Positions 13,945 through 28,090 of a stretch of 64,000 bases of DNA are shown piece after piece. Below the pieces are notes generated by a model. The model was not told the origin of the DNA, searched no databases, and worked only from the letters and a program-made list of their open reading frames with translations. The translations under genes were made by a program, and so were the position numbers. The first letter of the stretch is position 1. Each line of letters opens with the position of its first letter. The stretch is from Clusia tigrina (lineage: Eukaryota > Arthropoda > Insecta > Diptera > Clusiidae): NCBI GenBank assembly GCA_920105625.2, contig CAKKTE020000052.1:186001-250000 (forward strand), read 5' to 3'.

Positions 13945-16492
13945 GAGTCTCAAATCAAACACTGATAAAACTTCAAATGGCCCTAACTTCTATATGGTAC
14001 GTCCTACACCTATCAAAGTTTGCAACATAAAAATTCTTGTAACTTTTTACTGGAGCGTCATAAAATCTTGAAATTTTGTAACAATAAAGTACTCGAGCCT
14101 CTTGTCAATTTAAGCTATCGCTCAAAGCTATGCTACCCTTGAGTCCCACATCAAACACTAATAAAACTTCAAATGGCCCTAACTTCTGTACAGTATGTCC
14201 TACACCTATCAAAGTTTGCAACATACAAATGCTTGTAGCTTTTTACTGGAGCGTCATAAAACCTTGAAATTTTGTAACAATAAAGTACTCGAGCCTCTTG
14301 TCCATTTAAGCTATAGCTCAAAGTTATGCTACCCTTGAGTCCGAAATCGAACACTGATAATACTTCAAATGGCCCTAAGTTCTATACGGTACGTCCTACA
14401 CCTATCAAAATTTGCAACATACAAATGCTTGTAACTTTTTACTGGAGCGTCATAAAACCTTGAAATTTTGGAACAATAAAGTACTCGAACCTCTTGTCAA
14501 TTTAAGCTATCGTTCAAAGTTATGCTACCCTTTAGTCCCAAATCAAACACTGATCAAACTTCAAATGGCCCTAACTTCTATACGGTACGTCCTACACCTA
14601 TCAAAGTTTGCAACATACAAATGCTTGTAACTTTTTACTCCAGCGTCATAAAACCTTGAAATTTTGTAACAACAAAGTACTCGAGCCTCTTGTCAATTTA
14701 AGCTATCGCTCAAAGCTATGCTACCCTTGAGCCCCAATTCAAACACTGATAAAACTTCAAATGGCCCTAACTTCTATACGGTACGACCTACCCCTATCAA
14801 AGTTTGAAATATACAAATGCTTGTAACTTTTTACTGGAGCGTCATAAAACCTTGAAATTTTGTAACAATAAAGTACTCGAGCCTCTTGTCAATTTAAGCT
14901 ATCGCTCTAAGCTATGCTACCCTTGAGTCCCAAATCAAACACTGATAAAATTTCAAATGACCCTAACTTCTATACGGTACGTCCTACACCTATCATAGTT
15001 TGCAACATACAAATGCTTGTAACTTTTTACTGGAGCGTCATAAAATCTTCAAATTTTGTAACAATAAAGTACTCGAGCCTCTTGTCAATTTCAGATAGCG
15101 CTCAAAGCTATGCTACACTTGAGTCCCAAATCAAACACTACTAAAACTTCATATGGCTCTAACTTTTATACAGTACGTCCTATACCTATCAAAGTTTGCA
15201 ACATACAAATGCTTGTAACTTTTTACTGGAGCGTCATAAAACCTTGAAATTGTGTAACAATAAAGTACACGAGCCTCTTGTCAATTTAAGCTATCGCTCA
15301 AAGCTATGCTACCCTTGAGTCCCAAATCAAACACTGATAAAACTTCAAATGGCCCTAACTTCTATACGGCACTTCCTACACCTATCAAAGTTTGCAACAT
15401 ACAAATGCTTGTAACGTTTTACTGGAGCATCATAAAAACTTGAAATTTTGTAACAATAAAGTACTGGAGCCTCTTCTCAATTTAAGCTATCGCTCAAAGC
15501 TGTGCTACCCTTGAGTCCCAAATCAAACACTGATAAAACTTCAAATGGCCCTAACTTCTATACGGTACGTCCTACACCTATCAAAATTTGCTATATACAA
15601 ATGCTTGTAACTTTTTACTGGAGCGTCATAAAACCTTGAAATTTTGTAACAATAAAGTACTCGAGCCTCTTGTCAATTTAAGCTATCGCTCAAAGCTATG
15701 CTACCCTTGAGTCCCAAATCAAACACTGATAAAACTTCAAATGGCCCTAACTTCTATACGGTACGTCCTACCCTTATCAAAGTTTGAAACATACAAATGC
15801 TTGTAACTTTTTACTGGAGCGTCATAAAACCTTGAAATTTTGTAACAATAAAGTACTGGAGCCTCTTGTCAATTTAAGTTATCGCTCAAAGCTATGCTGC
15901 CCTTGAGTCCCAAATCAAACACTGATAAAATTTCAAATGGCCCTAACTTCTATACGGTACGTCCTACACCTATCATAGTTTGCAACATACAAATGCTTGT
16001 AACTTTTTACTGGAGCGTCATAAAATCTTCAAATTTTGTAACAATAAAGTACTCGAGCCTCTTGTCAATTTCAGCTATCGCTCAAAGCTATGCTACCCTT
16101 GAGTCCCAAATCAAACACTGATAAAATTTCAAATGGCCCTAACTTATATACGGTACGTCCTACACCTATCATAATTTGCAACATACAAATGCTTGTAAGT
16201 TTTTACTGGAGCGTCATAAAATCTTCAAATTTTGTAACAATAAAGTACTCGAGCCTCTTGTCAATTTCAGCTATCGCTCAAAGCTATGCTACCCTTGAGT
16301 CCCAAATCAAACACTGATAAAACTTCAAATGTCCCTAACTTCTATACAGTACGTCCTACACCTATCAAAGTTTGCAACATACAAATGCTTGTAACTTTTT
16401 ACTGGAGCGTCATAAAACCTTGAAATTGTGTAACAATAAAGTACACGAGCCTCTTGTCAATTTAAGCTATCGCTCAAAGCTATGCTATCCTT
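13945..16492. repeat. 13-unit higher-order repeat, copy 3
   Basis: 2,548 bp with spacings 969, 980 and 599 bp. The unit count equals copies 1 and 2 but the content differs. Near 14,340 it has a GTCCGAAATC / GATAATACTTC unit and near 14,530 a CTTTAGTCCC / GATCAAACTTC unit, where copies 1 and 2 carry CTAAAAGTTATG and GATAAATCTTC units. The GATAATACTTC unit is retained by copies 4 and 5. Confidence 0.87.
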
Positions 16493-19040
16493 GAGTCTCA
16501 AATCAAACACTGATAAAACTTCAAATGGCCCTAACTTCTATATGGTACGTCCTACACCTATCAAAGTTTGCAACATAAAAATTCTTGTAACTTTTTACTG
16601 GAGCGTCATAAAATCTTGAAATTTTGTAACAATAAAGTACTCGAGCCTCTTGTCAATTTAAGCTATCGCTCAAAGCTATGCTACCCTTGAGTCCCACATC
16701 AAACACTAATAAAACTTCAAATGGCCCTAACTTCTGTACAGTATGTCCTACACCTATCAAAGTTTGCAACATACAAATGCTTGTAACTTTTTACTGGAGC
16801 GTCATAAAACCTTGAAATTTTGTAACAATAAAGTACTCGAGCCTCTTGTCCATTTAAGCTATAGCTCAAAGTTATGCTACCCTTGAGTCCGAAATCAAAC
16901 ACTGATAATACTTCAAATGGCCCTAACTTCTATACGGTACGTCCTACACCTATCAAAATTTGCAACATACAAATGCTTGTAACTTTTTACTCCAGCGTCA
17001 TAAAACCTTGAAATTTTGTAACAATAAAGTACTCGAGCCTCTTGTCAATTTAAGCTATCGCTCAAAGCTATGCTACCCTTGAGTCCCAAATCAAACACTG
17101 ATAAAACTTCAAATGGCCCTAACTTCTATACGGTACGACCTACCCCTATCAAAGTTTGAAATATACAAATGCTTGTAACTTTTTACTGGAGCGTCATAAA
17201 ACCTTGAAATTTTGTAACAATAAAGTACTCGAGCCTCTTGTCAATTTAAGCTATCGCTCAAAGCTATGCTACCCTTGAGTCCCAAATCAAACACTGATAA
17301 AATTTCAAATGACCCCAACTTCTATACGGTACGTCCTACACCTATCATAGTTTGCAACATACAAATGCTTGTAACTTTTTTCTGGAGCGTCATAAAATCT
17401 TCAAATTTTCTAACAATAAAGTACTCGAGCCTCTTGTCAATTTCAGATAGCGCTCAAAGCTATGCTACACTTGAGTCCCAAATCAAACACTACTAAAACT
17501 TCAAATGGCCCTAACTTCTATACAGTACGTCCTATACCTATCAAAGTTTGCAACATACAAATGCTTGTAACTTTTTACTGGAGCGTCATAAAACCTTGAA
17601 ATTGTGTAACAATAAAGTACACGAGCCTCTTGTCAATTTAAGCTATCCCTCAAAGCTATGCTACCCTTGAGTCCCAAATCAAACACTGATAAAACTTCAA
17701 ATGGCCCTAACTTCTATACGGCACGTCCTACACCTATCAAAGTTTGCAATATACAAATGCTTGTAACGTTTTACTGGAGCATCATAAAAACTTGAAATTT
17801 TGTAACAATAAAGTACTGGAGCCTCTTCTCAATTTAAGCTATCGCTCAAAGCTATGCTACCCTTGAGTCCCAAATCAAACACTGATAAAACTTCAAATGG
17901 CCCTAACTTCTATACGGTACGTCCTACACCTATCAAAATTTGCTATATACAAATGCTTGTAACTTTTTACTCCAGCGTCATAAAACCTTGAAATTTTGTA
18001 ACAATAAAGTACTCGAGCCTCTTGTCAATTTAAGCTATCGCTCAAAGCTATGCTACCCTTCAGTCCCAAATCAAACACTGATAAAACTTCAAATGGCCCT
18101 AACTTCTATACGGTCCGACCTACCCCTATCAAAGTTTGAAATATACAAATGCTTGTAACTTTTTACTGGAGCGTCATAAAACCTTGAAATTTTGTAACAA
18201 TAAAGTACTCGAGCCTCTTGTCAATTTAAGCTATCGCTCAAAGCTATGCTACCCTTGAGTCCCAAATCAAACACTGATAAAACTTGAAATGGCCCTAACT
18301 TCTATACGGTACGTCCTACACCTATCAAAATTTGCTATATACAAATGCTTGTAACTTTTTACTGGAGCGTCATAAAACCTTGAAATTTTGTAACAATAAA
18401 GTACTCGAGCCTCTTGTCAATTTAAGCTATCGCTCAAAGCTATGCTACCCTTGAGTCCCAAATCAAACACTGATAAAACTTCAAATGGCCCTAACTTCTA
18501 TACGGTACGTCCTACCCTTATCAAAGTTTGAAACATACAAATGCTTGTAACTTTTTACTGGAGCGTCATAAAACCTTGAAATTTTGTAACAATAAAGTAC
18601 TGGAGCCTCTTGTCAATTTAAGTTATCACTCAAAGCTATGCTGCCCTTGAGTCCCAAATCAAACACTGATAACATTTCAAATGGCCCTAACTTATATACG
18701 GTACGTCCTACACCTATCATAGTTTGCAACATACAAATGCTTGTAACTTTTTACTGGAGCGTCATAAAATCTTCAAATTTTGTAACAATAAAGTACTCGA
18801 GCCTCTTGTCAATTTCAGCTATCGCTCAAAGCTATGCTACCCTTGAGTCCCAAATCAAACACTGATAAAACTTCAAATGTCCCTAACTTATATACAGTAC
18901 GTCCTACACCTATCAAAGTTTGCAACATACAAATGCTTGTAACTTTTTACTGGAGCGTCATAAAACCTTGAAATTGTGTAACAATAAAGTACGCGAGCCT
19001 CTTGTCAATTTAAGCTATCGCTCAAAGCTATGCTACCCTT
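16493..19040. repeat. 13-unit higher-order repeat, copy 4 (internally rearranged)
   Basis: Total length is the standard 2,548 bp but the internal layout is not. Marker spacings are 773, 1,372 and 403 bp instead of 969, 980 and 599. That is one unit lost, two gained and one lost, so equal length hides three unit-scale changes. The gained units include a CTATATACAAATGC / CTCCAGCGTC combination near 17,940-17,975. Confidence 0.85.
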
Positions 19041-21392
19041 GAGTCTCAAATCAAACACTGATAAAACTTCAAATGGCCCTAACTTCTATATGGTACGTCC
19101 TACACCTATCAAAGTTTGCAACAGAAAAATTCTTGTAACTTTTTACTAGAGCGTCATAAAATCTTGAAATTTTGTAACAATAAAGTACTCGAGCCTCTTG
19201 TCAATTTAAGCTATCGCTCAAAGCTATGCTACCTTTGAGTCCCACATCAAACACTAATAAAACATCAAATGGCCCTAACTTCTGTACAGTAAGTCCTACA
19301 CCTATCAAAGTTTGCAACATACAAATGTTTGTAACTTTTTACTGGAGCGTCATAAAACTTTGAAATTTTGTAACAATAAAGTACTCGAGCCTCTTGTCCA
19401 TTTAAGCTATAGCTCAAAGTTATGCTACCCTTGAGTCCGAAATCAAACACTGATAATACTTCAAATGGCCCTAACTTCTATACGGTACGTCCTACACCTA
19501 TCAAAGTTTGCAACATACAAATGCTTGTAACTTTTTACTCCAGCGTCATAAAACCTTGAAATTTTGTAACAATAAAGTACTCGAGCCTCTTGTCAATTTA
19601 AGCTATCGCTCAAAGCTATGCTACCCTTGAGTCCTAAATCAAACACTGATAAAACTTCAAATGGCCCTAACTTCTATACGGTACGACCTACCCCTATCAA
19701 AGTTTGAAATATACAAATGCTTGTAACTTTTTACTGGACCGTCATAAAACCTTGAAATTTTGTAACAATAAAGTACTCGAGCCTCTTGTCAATTTAAGCT
19801 ATCGCTCAAAGCTATGCTACCCTTGAGTCCCAAATCAAACACTGATAAAATTTCAAATGACCCTAACTTCTATACGGTACGTCCTACACCTATCATAGTT
19901 TGCAACATACAAATGCTTGTAACTTTTTACTGGAGCGTCATAAAATCTTCAAATTTTGTAACAATAAAGTACTCGACCCTCTTGTCAATTTCAGCTAGCG
20001 CCCAAAGCTATGCTACACTTGAGTCCCAAATCAAACACTACTAAAACTTCAAATGGCCCTAACTTCTATACAGTATGTCCTATACCTATCAAAGTTTGCA
20101 ACATACAAATGCTTGTAACTTTTTACTGGAGCGTCATAAAACCTTGAAATTGTGTAACAATAAAGTACACGAGCCTCTTGTCAATTTAAGCTATCGCTCA
20201 AAGCTATGCTACCCTTGAGTCCCAAATCAAACACTGATAAAACTTCAAATGGCCCTAACTTCCATACGGCACGTCCTACACCTATCAAAGTTTGCAACAT
20301 ACAAATGCTTCTAACGTTTTACTGGAGCATCATAAAAACTTGAAATTTTGTAACAATAAAGTACTGGAGCCTCTTGTCAATTTAAGCTATGGCTCAAAGC
20401 TATGCTACCCTTGAGTCCCAAATCAAACACTGATAAAACTTCAAATGGCCCTAACTTCTATACGGTACGTCCTGCACCTATCAAAATTTGCTATATACAA
20501 ATTCTTGTAACTTTTTACTGGAGCGTCATAAAACCTTGAAATTTTGTAACAATAAAGTACTCGAGCCTCTTGTCAATTTAAGCTATCGCTCAAAGCTATG
20601 CTACACTTGAGTCCCAAATCAAATACTGATAAAACTTCAAATGGCCCTAACTTCTATACGGTACGTCCTACCCTTATCAAAGTTTGAAACATACAAATGC
20701 TTGTAACTTTTTACTGGAGCGTCATAAAACCTTGAAATTTTGTAACAATAAAGTACTGGAGCCTCTTGTCAATTTAAGTTATCGCTCAAAGCTATGCTGC
20801 CCTTGAGTCCCAAATCAAACACTGATAAAATTTCAAATGGCCCTAACTTCTATACGGTACGTCCTACACCTATCATAGTTTGCAGCATACAAATGCTTGT
20901 AACTTTTTACTGGAGCGTCATAAAATCTTCAAATTTTGTAACAATAAAGTACTCGAGCCTCTTATCAATTTCAGCTATCGCTCAAAGCTATGCTACCCTT
21001 GAGTCCCAAATCAAACACTGATAAAATTTAAAATGGCCCTAACTTCTATACGGTACGTCCTACACCTATCATAATTTGCAATATACAAATGCTTGTAAGT
21101 TTTTACTGGAGCGTCATAAAATCTTCAAATTTTGTAACAATAAAGTACTCGAGCCTCTTGTCAATTTCAGCTATCGCTCAAAGCTATGCTACCCTTGAGT
21201 CGCAAATCAAACACTGATAAAACTTCAAATGTCCCTAACTTCTATACAGTACGTCCTACACCTATCAAAGTTTGCAACATACAAATGCTTGTAACTTTTT
21301 ACTGGAGCGTCATAAAACCTTGAAATTGTGTAACAATAAAGTACACGAGCCTCTTGTCAATTTAAGCTATCGCTCAAAGCTATGCTACCCTT
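19041..21392. repeat. higher-order repeat, copy 5 (12 units)
   Basis: 2,352 bp, exactly 12 x 196. Spacings are 773, 980 and 599 bp. The short 773-bp first interval is shared with copy 4, so the loss of that unit predates the separation of copies 4 and 5. Copy 5 lacks the two-unit gain of copy 4. It carries ATACAAATTCTTG near 20,497 and CAACAGAAAAATTC near 19,120 as private changes. Confidence 0.85.
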
Positions 21393-21479
21393 GAGTCTCA
21401 AATCAAACACTGATAAAACTTCAAATGGCCCTAACTTCTATATGGTACGTCCTACACCTATCAAAGTTTGCAACATACA

Positions 21480-24400
21480 AATGCTTGTAACTTTTTACTG
21501 GAGCGTCATAAAACCTTGAAATTTTGTAACAATAAAGTTCTCGAGCCTCTCGTCAATCTAAGCTATCGCCCAAAGCTATGCTACCCTTGAGTCCCAAATC
21601 AAACACTGATAAAATTTCAAATGACCCTAACTTCTATACGGTACGTCCTACACCTATCATAGTTTGCAACATACAAATGCTTGTAACTTTTTACTGGAGC
21701 GTCATAAAATCTTCAAATTTTGTAACAATAAAGTACTCGAGCCTCTTGTCAATTTCAGCTAGCGCTCAAAGCTATGCTACGCTTGAGTCCCAAATCAAAC
21801 ACTAATAAAACTTCAAATGGCCCTAACTTCTATACAGTACGTCCTACACCTATCATAGTTTGCAACATACAAATGCTTGTAACTTTTTACTGGAGCGTCA
21901 TAAAATCTTCAAATTTTGTAACAATAAAGTACTCGAGCCTCTTGTCAATTTCAGCTAGCGCTCAAAGCTATGCTACCCTTGAGTCCCAAATCAAACACTG
22001 ATAAAATTTCAAATGGCCCTAACTTCTATACGGTACGTCCTACACCTATCATAATTTGCAACATACAAATGCTTGTAAGTTTTTACTGGAGCGTCATAAA
22101 ATCTTCAAATTTTGTAACAATAAAGTACTCGAGCCTCTTGTCAATTTCAGCTATCGCTCAAAGCTATGCTACCCTTGAGTCCCAAATCAAACACTGATAA
22201 AACTTCAAATGTCCCTAACTTCTATACAGTACGTCCTACACCTATCAAAGTTTGCAACATACAAATGCTTGTAACTTTTTACTGGAGCGTCATAAAACCT
22301 TGAAATTGTGTAACAATAAAGTACACGAGCCTCTTGTCAATTTAAGCTATCGCTCAAAGCTATGCTACCCTTGAGTCTCAAATCAAACACTGATAAAACT
22401 TCAAATGGCCCTAACTTCTATATGGTACGTCCTACACCTATCAAAGTTTGCAACATACAAATGCTTGTAACTTTTTACTGGAGCGTCATAAAATCTTGAA
22501 ATTTTGTAACAATAAAGTACTCGAGCCTCTTGTCCATTTAAGCTATAGCTCAAAGTTATGCTACCCTTGAGTCCGAAATCAAACACTGATAATACTTCAA
22601 ATGGCCCTAACTTCTATACGGTACGTCCTACACCTATCAAAGTTTGCAACATACAAATGCTTGTAACTTTTTACTGTAGCGTCTTAAACCTTGAAATTTT
22701 GTAACAATAAAGTACTCGAACCTCTTGTCAATTTAAGCTATCGCTCAAAGTTATGCTACCCTTTAGTCCCAAATCAAACACTAATCAAACTTCAAATGGC
22801 CCTAACTTCTATACGGTACGTCCTACACCTATCAAAGTTTGCAACATACAAATGCTTGTAACTTTTTACTCCAGCGTCATAAAACCTTGAAATTTTGTAA
22901 CAATAAAGTACTGGAGCCTCTTGTCAATTTAAGTTATCGCTCAAAGCTATGCTGCCCTTGAGTCCCAAATCAAACACTGATAAAATTTCAAATGGCCCTA
23001 ACTTCTATACGGTACGTCCTACACCTATCATAGTTTGCAGCATACAAATGCTTGTAACTTTTTACTGGAGCGTCATAAAATCTTCAAATTTTGTAACAAT
23101 AAAGTACTCGAGCCTCTTGTCAATTTCAGCTATCGCTCAAAGCTATGCTACCCTTGAGTCCCAAATCAAACACTGATAAAATTTCAAATGGTCCTAACTT
23201 CTATACGGTACGTCCTACACCTATCATAATTTGCAACATACAAATGCTTGTAAGTTTTTACTGGAGCGTCATAAAATCTTCAAATTTTGTAACAATAAAG
23301 TACTCGAGCCTCTTGTCAATTTCAGCTATCGCTCAAAGCTATGCTACCCTTGAGTCCCAAATCAAACACTGATAAAACTTCAAATGGCCCTAACTTCTAT
23401 GTGGCACGTCCTACACCTATCAAAGTTTGAAATATACAAATGCTTGTAACTTTTTACTGGAGCGTCATAAAACCTTGAAATTTTGTAACAATAAAGTACT
23501 CGAGCCTCTTGTCAATTTAAGCTATCGCTCAATGCTATGCTACCCTTGAGTCCCAAATCAAACACTGATAAAACTTCAAATGGCCCTAACTTCTATACGG
23601 TACGTCCTACACCTATCATAGTTTGCAACATACAAATGCTTGTAACTTTTTACTGGAGCGTCATAAAATCTTCAAATTTTGTAACAATAAAGTACTCGAG
23701 CCTCTTGTCAATTTCAGCTAGCGCTCAAAGCTATGCTACCCTTGAGTCCCAAATCAAACACTGATAAAATTTCAAATGGCCCTAACTTCTATACGGTACG
23801 TCCTACACCTATCATAATTTGCAACATACAAATGCTTGTAAGTTTTTACTGGAGCGTCATAAAATCTTCAAATTTTGTAACAATAAAGTACTCGAGCCTC
23901 TTGTCAATTTCAGCTATCGCTCAAAGCTATGCTACCCTTGAGTCCCAAATCAAACACTGATAAAACTTCAAATGTCCCTAACTTCTATACAGTACGTCCT
24001 ACACCTATCAAAGTTTGCAACATACAAATGCTTGTAACTTTTTACTGGAGCGTCATAAAACCTTGAAATTTTGTAACAATAAAGTACACGAGCCTCTTGT
24101 CAATTTAAGCTATCGCTCAAAGCTATGCTACCCTTGAGTCTCAAATCAAACACTGATAAAACTTCAAATGGCCCTAACTTCTATATGGTACGTCCTACAC
24201 CTATCAAAGTTTGCAACATACAAATGCTTGTAACTTTTTACTGGAGCGTCATAAAATCTTGAAATTTTGTAACAATAAAGTACTCGAGCCTCTTGTCCAT
24301 TTAAGCTATAGCTCAAAGCTATGCTACCCTTGAGTCCCAAATCAAACACTGATAAAATTTCAAATGGCCCTAACTTCTATACGGTACGTCCTACACCTAT

Positions 24401-27400
24401 CATAATTTGCAACATACAAATGCTTGTAAGTTTTTACTGGAGCGTCATAAAATCTAAAAATTTTGTAACAATAAAGTACTCGAGCCTCTTGTCAATTTCA
24501 GCTATCGCTCAAAGCTATGCTACCCTTGAGTCCCAAATCAAACACTGATAAAACTTCAAATGTCCCTAACTTCTATACAGTACGTCCTACACCTATCAAA
24601 GTTTGCAACATACAAATGCTTGTAACTTTTTACTGGAGCGTCATAAAACCTTGAAATTGTGTAACAATAAAGTACACGAGCCTCTTGTCAATTTAAGCTA
24701 TCGCTCAAAGCTATGCTACCCTTGAGTCTCAAATCAAACACTGATAAAACTTCAAATGGCCCTAACTTCTATATGGTACGTCCTACACCTATCAAAGTTT
24801 GCAACATACAAATGCTTGTAACTTTTTACTGGAGCGTCATAAAATCTTGAAATTTTGTAACAATAAAGTACTCGAGCCTCTTGTCCATTTAAGCTATAGC
24901 TCAAAGTTATGCTACCCTTGAGTCCGAAATCAAACACTGATAATACTTCAAATGGCGCTAACTTCTATACGGTACGTCCTACACCTATCAAAGTTTGCAA
25001 CATACAAATGCTTGTAACTTTTTACTGTAGCGTCTTAAACCTTGAAATTTTGTAACAATAAAGTACTCGAACCTCTTGTCAATTTAAGCTATCGCTCAAA
25101 GTTATGATACCCTTTAGTCCCAATTCAAACACTAATCAAACTTCAAATGGCCCTAACTTCTATACGGTACGTCCTACACCTATCAAATTTTGCAACATAC
25201 AAATGCTTGTAACTTTTTACTCCAGCGTCATAAAACCTTGAAATATTGTAACAATAAAGTACTGGAGCCTCTTGTCAATTTAAGTTATCGCTCAAAGCTA
25301 TGCTGCCCTTGAGTCCCAAATCAAACACTGATAAAATTTCAAATGGCCCTAACTTCTATACGGTACGTCCTACACCTATCATAGTTTGCAGCATACAAAT
25401 GCTTGTAACTTTTTACTGGAGCATCATAAAATCTTCAAATTTTGTAACAATAAAGTACTCGAGCCTCTTGTCAATTTCAGCTATCGCTCAAAGCTATGCT
25501 ACCCTTGAGTCCCAAATCAAACACTGATAAAATTTCAAATGGTCCTAACTTCTATACGGTACGTCCTACACCTATCATAATTTGCAACATACAAATGCTT
25601 GTAAGTTTTTACTGGAGCGTCATATAATCTTCAAATTTTTAACAATAAAGTACTCGAGCCTCTTGTCAATTTCAGCTATCGCTCAAAGCTATGCTACCCT
25701 TGAGTCCCAAATCAAACACTGATAAAACTTCAAATGGCCCTAACTTCTATGTGGCACGTCCTACACCTATCAAAGTTTGAAATATACAAATGCTTGTAAC
25801 TTTTTACTGTAGCGTCTTAAACTTTAAATTTTGTAACAATAAAGTACTCGAACCTCTTGTCAATTTAAGCTATCGCTAAAAGTTATGCTACCCTTTAGTC
25901 CCAAATCAAACACTAATCAAACTTCAAATGACCCTAACTTCTATACGGTACGTCCTACACCTATCAAAGTTTGCAACATACAAATGCTTGTAACTTTTTA
26001 CTCCAGCGTCATAAAACCTTGAAATTTTGTAACAATAAAGTACTGGAGCCTCTTGTCAATTTAAGTTATCGCTCAAAGCTATGCTGCCCTTGAGTCCCAA
26101 ATCAAACACTGATAAAATTTCAAATGGCCCTAACTTCTATACGGTACGTCCTACACCTATCATAGTTTGCAGCATACAAATCCTTGTAACTTTTTACTGG
26201 AGCGTCATAAAATCTTCAAATTTTGTAACAATAAAGTACTCGAGCCTCTTGTCAATTTCAGCTATCGCTCAAAGCTATGCTACCCTTGAGTCCCAAATCA
26301 AACACTGATAAAATTTCAAATGGTCCTAACTTCTATACGGTACGTCCTACACCTATCATAATTTGCAACATACAAATGCTTGTAAGTTTTTACTGGAGCG
26401 TCATAAAATCTTCAAATTTTGTAACAATAAAGTACTCGAGCCTCTTGTCAATTTCAGCTATCGCTCAAAGCTATGCTACCCTTGAGTCGCAAATCAAACA
26501 CTGATAAAACTTCAAATGTCCCTAACTTCTATACAGTACGTCCTACACCTATCAAAGTTTGCAACATACAAATGCTTGTAACTTTTTACTGGAGCGTCAT
26601 AAAACCTTGAAATTGTGTAACAATAAAGTACACGAGCCTCTTGTCAATTTAAGCTATCGCTCAAAGCTATGCAACCCTTGAATCTCAAATCAAACACTGA
26701 TAAAACTTCAAATGGCACTAACTTCTATATGGTACGTCCTACACCTATCAAAGTTTGCAACATACAAATGCTTGTAACCTTTTACTGGAGCATCATAAAA
26801 ACTTGAAATTTTGTAACAATAAAGTACTGGAGCCTCTTCTCAATTTAAGCTATCGCTCAAAGCTATGCTACCCTTGAGTCCCAAATCAAACACTGATAAA
26901 ACTTCAAATCTCCCTAACTTCTATACGGTACGCCCTACACCTATCAAAATTTGCTATATACAAATGCTTGTAACTTTTTACTGGAGCGTCATAAAACCTT
27001 GAAATTTTGTAACAATAAAGTACTCGAGCCTCTTGTCAATTTAAGCTATCGCTCAAAGCTATGCTACCCTTGAGTCCCAAATCAAACACTGATAAAACTT
27101 CAAATGGCCCTAACTTCTATACGGTACGTCCTACCCTTATCAAAGTTTGAAACATACAAATGCTTGTAACTTTTTACTGGAGCGTCATAAAACCTTGAAA
27201 TTTTGTAACAATAAAGTACTGGAGCCTCTTGTCAATTTAAGTTATCGCTCAAAGCTATGCTGCCCTTTGGTCCCAAATCAAACACTGATAAAATTTCAAA
27301 TGCGCCTAACTTCTATACGGTACGTCCTACACCTATCATAGTTTGCAACATACAAATACTTGTAACTTTTTACTGGAGCGTCATAAAATCTTCAAATTTT

Positions 27401-28090
27401 GTAACAATAAAGTACTCGAGCCTCTTGTCAATTTCAGCTATCGCTCAAAGCTATGCTACCCTTGAGTCCCAAATCAAACACTGATAAAATTTCAAATGGC
27501 CCTAACTTCTATACGGTACGTCCTACACCTATCATAATTTGCAACATACAAATGCTTGTAAGTTTTTACTGGAGCGTCATCAAATCTTCAAATTTTGTAA
27601 CAATAAAGTACTCGAGCCTCTTGTCAATTTCAGCTATCGCTCAAAGCTATGCTACCCTTGAGTCCCAAATCAAACATGATAAAACTTCAAATGTCCCTAA
27701 CTTCTATACAGTACGTCCTACACCTATCAAAGTTTGCAACATACAAATGCTTGTAACTTTTTACTGGAGCGTCATAAAACCTTGAAATTGTGTAACAATA
27801 AAGTACACGAGCCTCTTGTCAATTTAAGCTATCGCTCAAAGCTATGCTACCCTTGAGTCCCAAATCAAACACTGATAAAACTTCAAATGGCCCTAACTTC
27901 TATACGGTACGTCCTACCCCTATCAAAGTTTGAAACATACAAATGCTTGTAACTTTTTACTGGAGCGTCATAAAACCTTGAAATTTTGTAACAATAAAGT
28001 ACTCGAGCCTCTTGTCAATTTAAGGTATCGCTCAAAGCTATGCTACCATTGAGTCCCAAATCAAACACTGATAAAATTTCAAATGACCCT
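21480..28090. repeat. satellite zone of nested 3-, 4-, 9- and 12-unit duplications
   Basis: GAGTCTCAAATC markers at 21,393, 22,373, 24,136 and 24,724 are spaced 980, 1,763 and 588 bp, so the 13-unit rhythm is lost. Positions 21,965-23,455 match 24,316-25,806 at 2,351 bp (12 units minus 1). Positions about 21,840-22,550 also match 23,603-24,313 at 1,763 bp (9 units minus 1). From about 25,806 the sequence matches 25,025 onward at 781-782 bp (4 units minus 2-3). The private 1-bp deletion GCGTCTTAAAC occurs at 22,680, 25,031 and 25,813, tying the three together. Confidence 0.8.

Larger units (their letters stand above)
7250..21480. repeat. 13-unit higher-order repeat domain (period 2,547-2,548 bp)
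   Basis: The rare variant CCCACATCAAACACTAATAA occurs at 9,051, 11,598, 14,145, 16,693 and 19,241, giving spacings of 2,547, 2,547, 2,548 and 2,548 bp, that is 13 units. A GAGTCTCAAATC unit lies 200 bp upstream of each of these five. GCTATGCTGCCC with GATAAAATTTC and ATAAAAATTCTTG with TATATGG are further phase markers. The domain holds five copies plus a partial one on the left (7,250-8,850). It ends near 21,480, where the expected ATAAAAATTCTTG unit is replaced by the ordinary ATACAAATGCTTG form. Confidence 0.9.

Noticed and set aside
454..24937. Minus-strand open frames of 61 codons beginning MFDLGL or MFDFGL
   Set aside because: Same repeat artefact on the other strand. The frame is open only in units with particular point variants, and its length never exceeds one unit.
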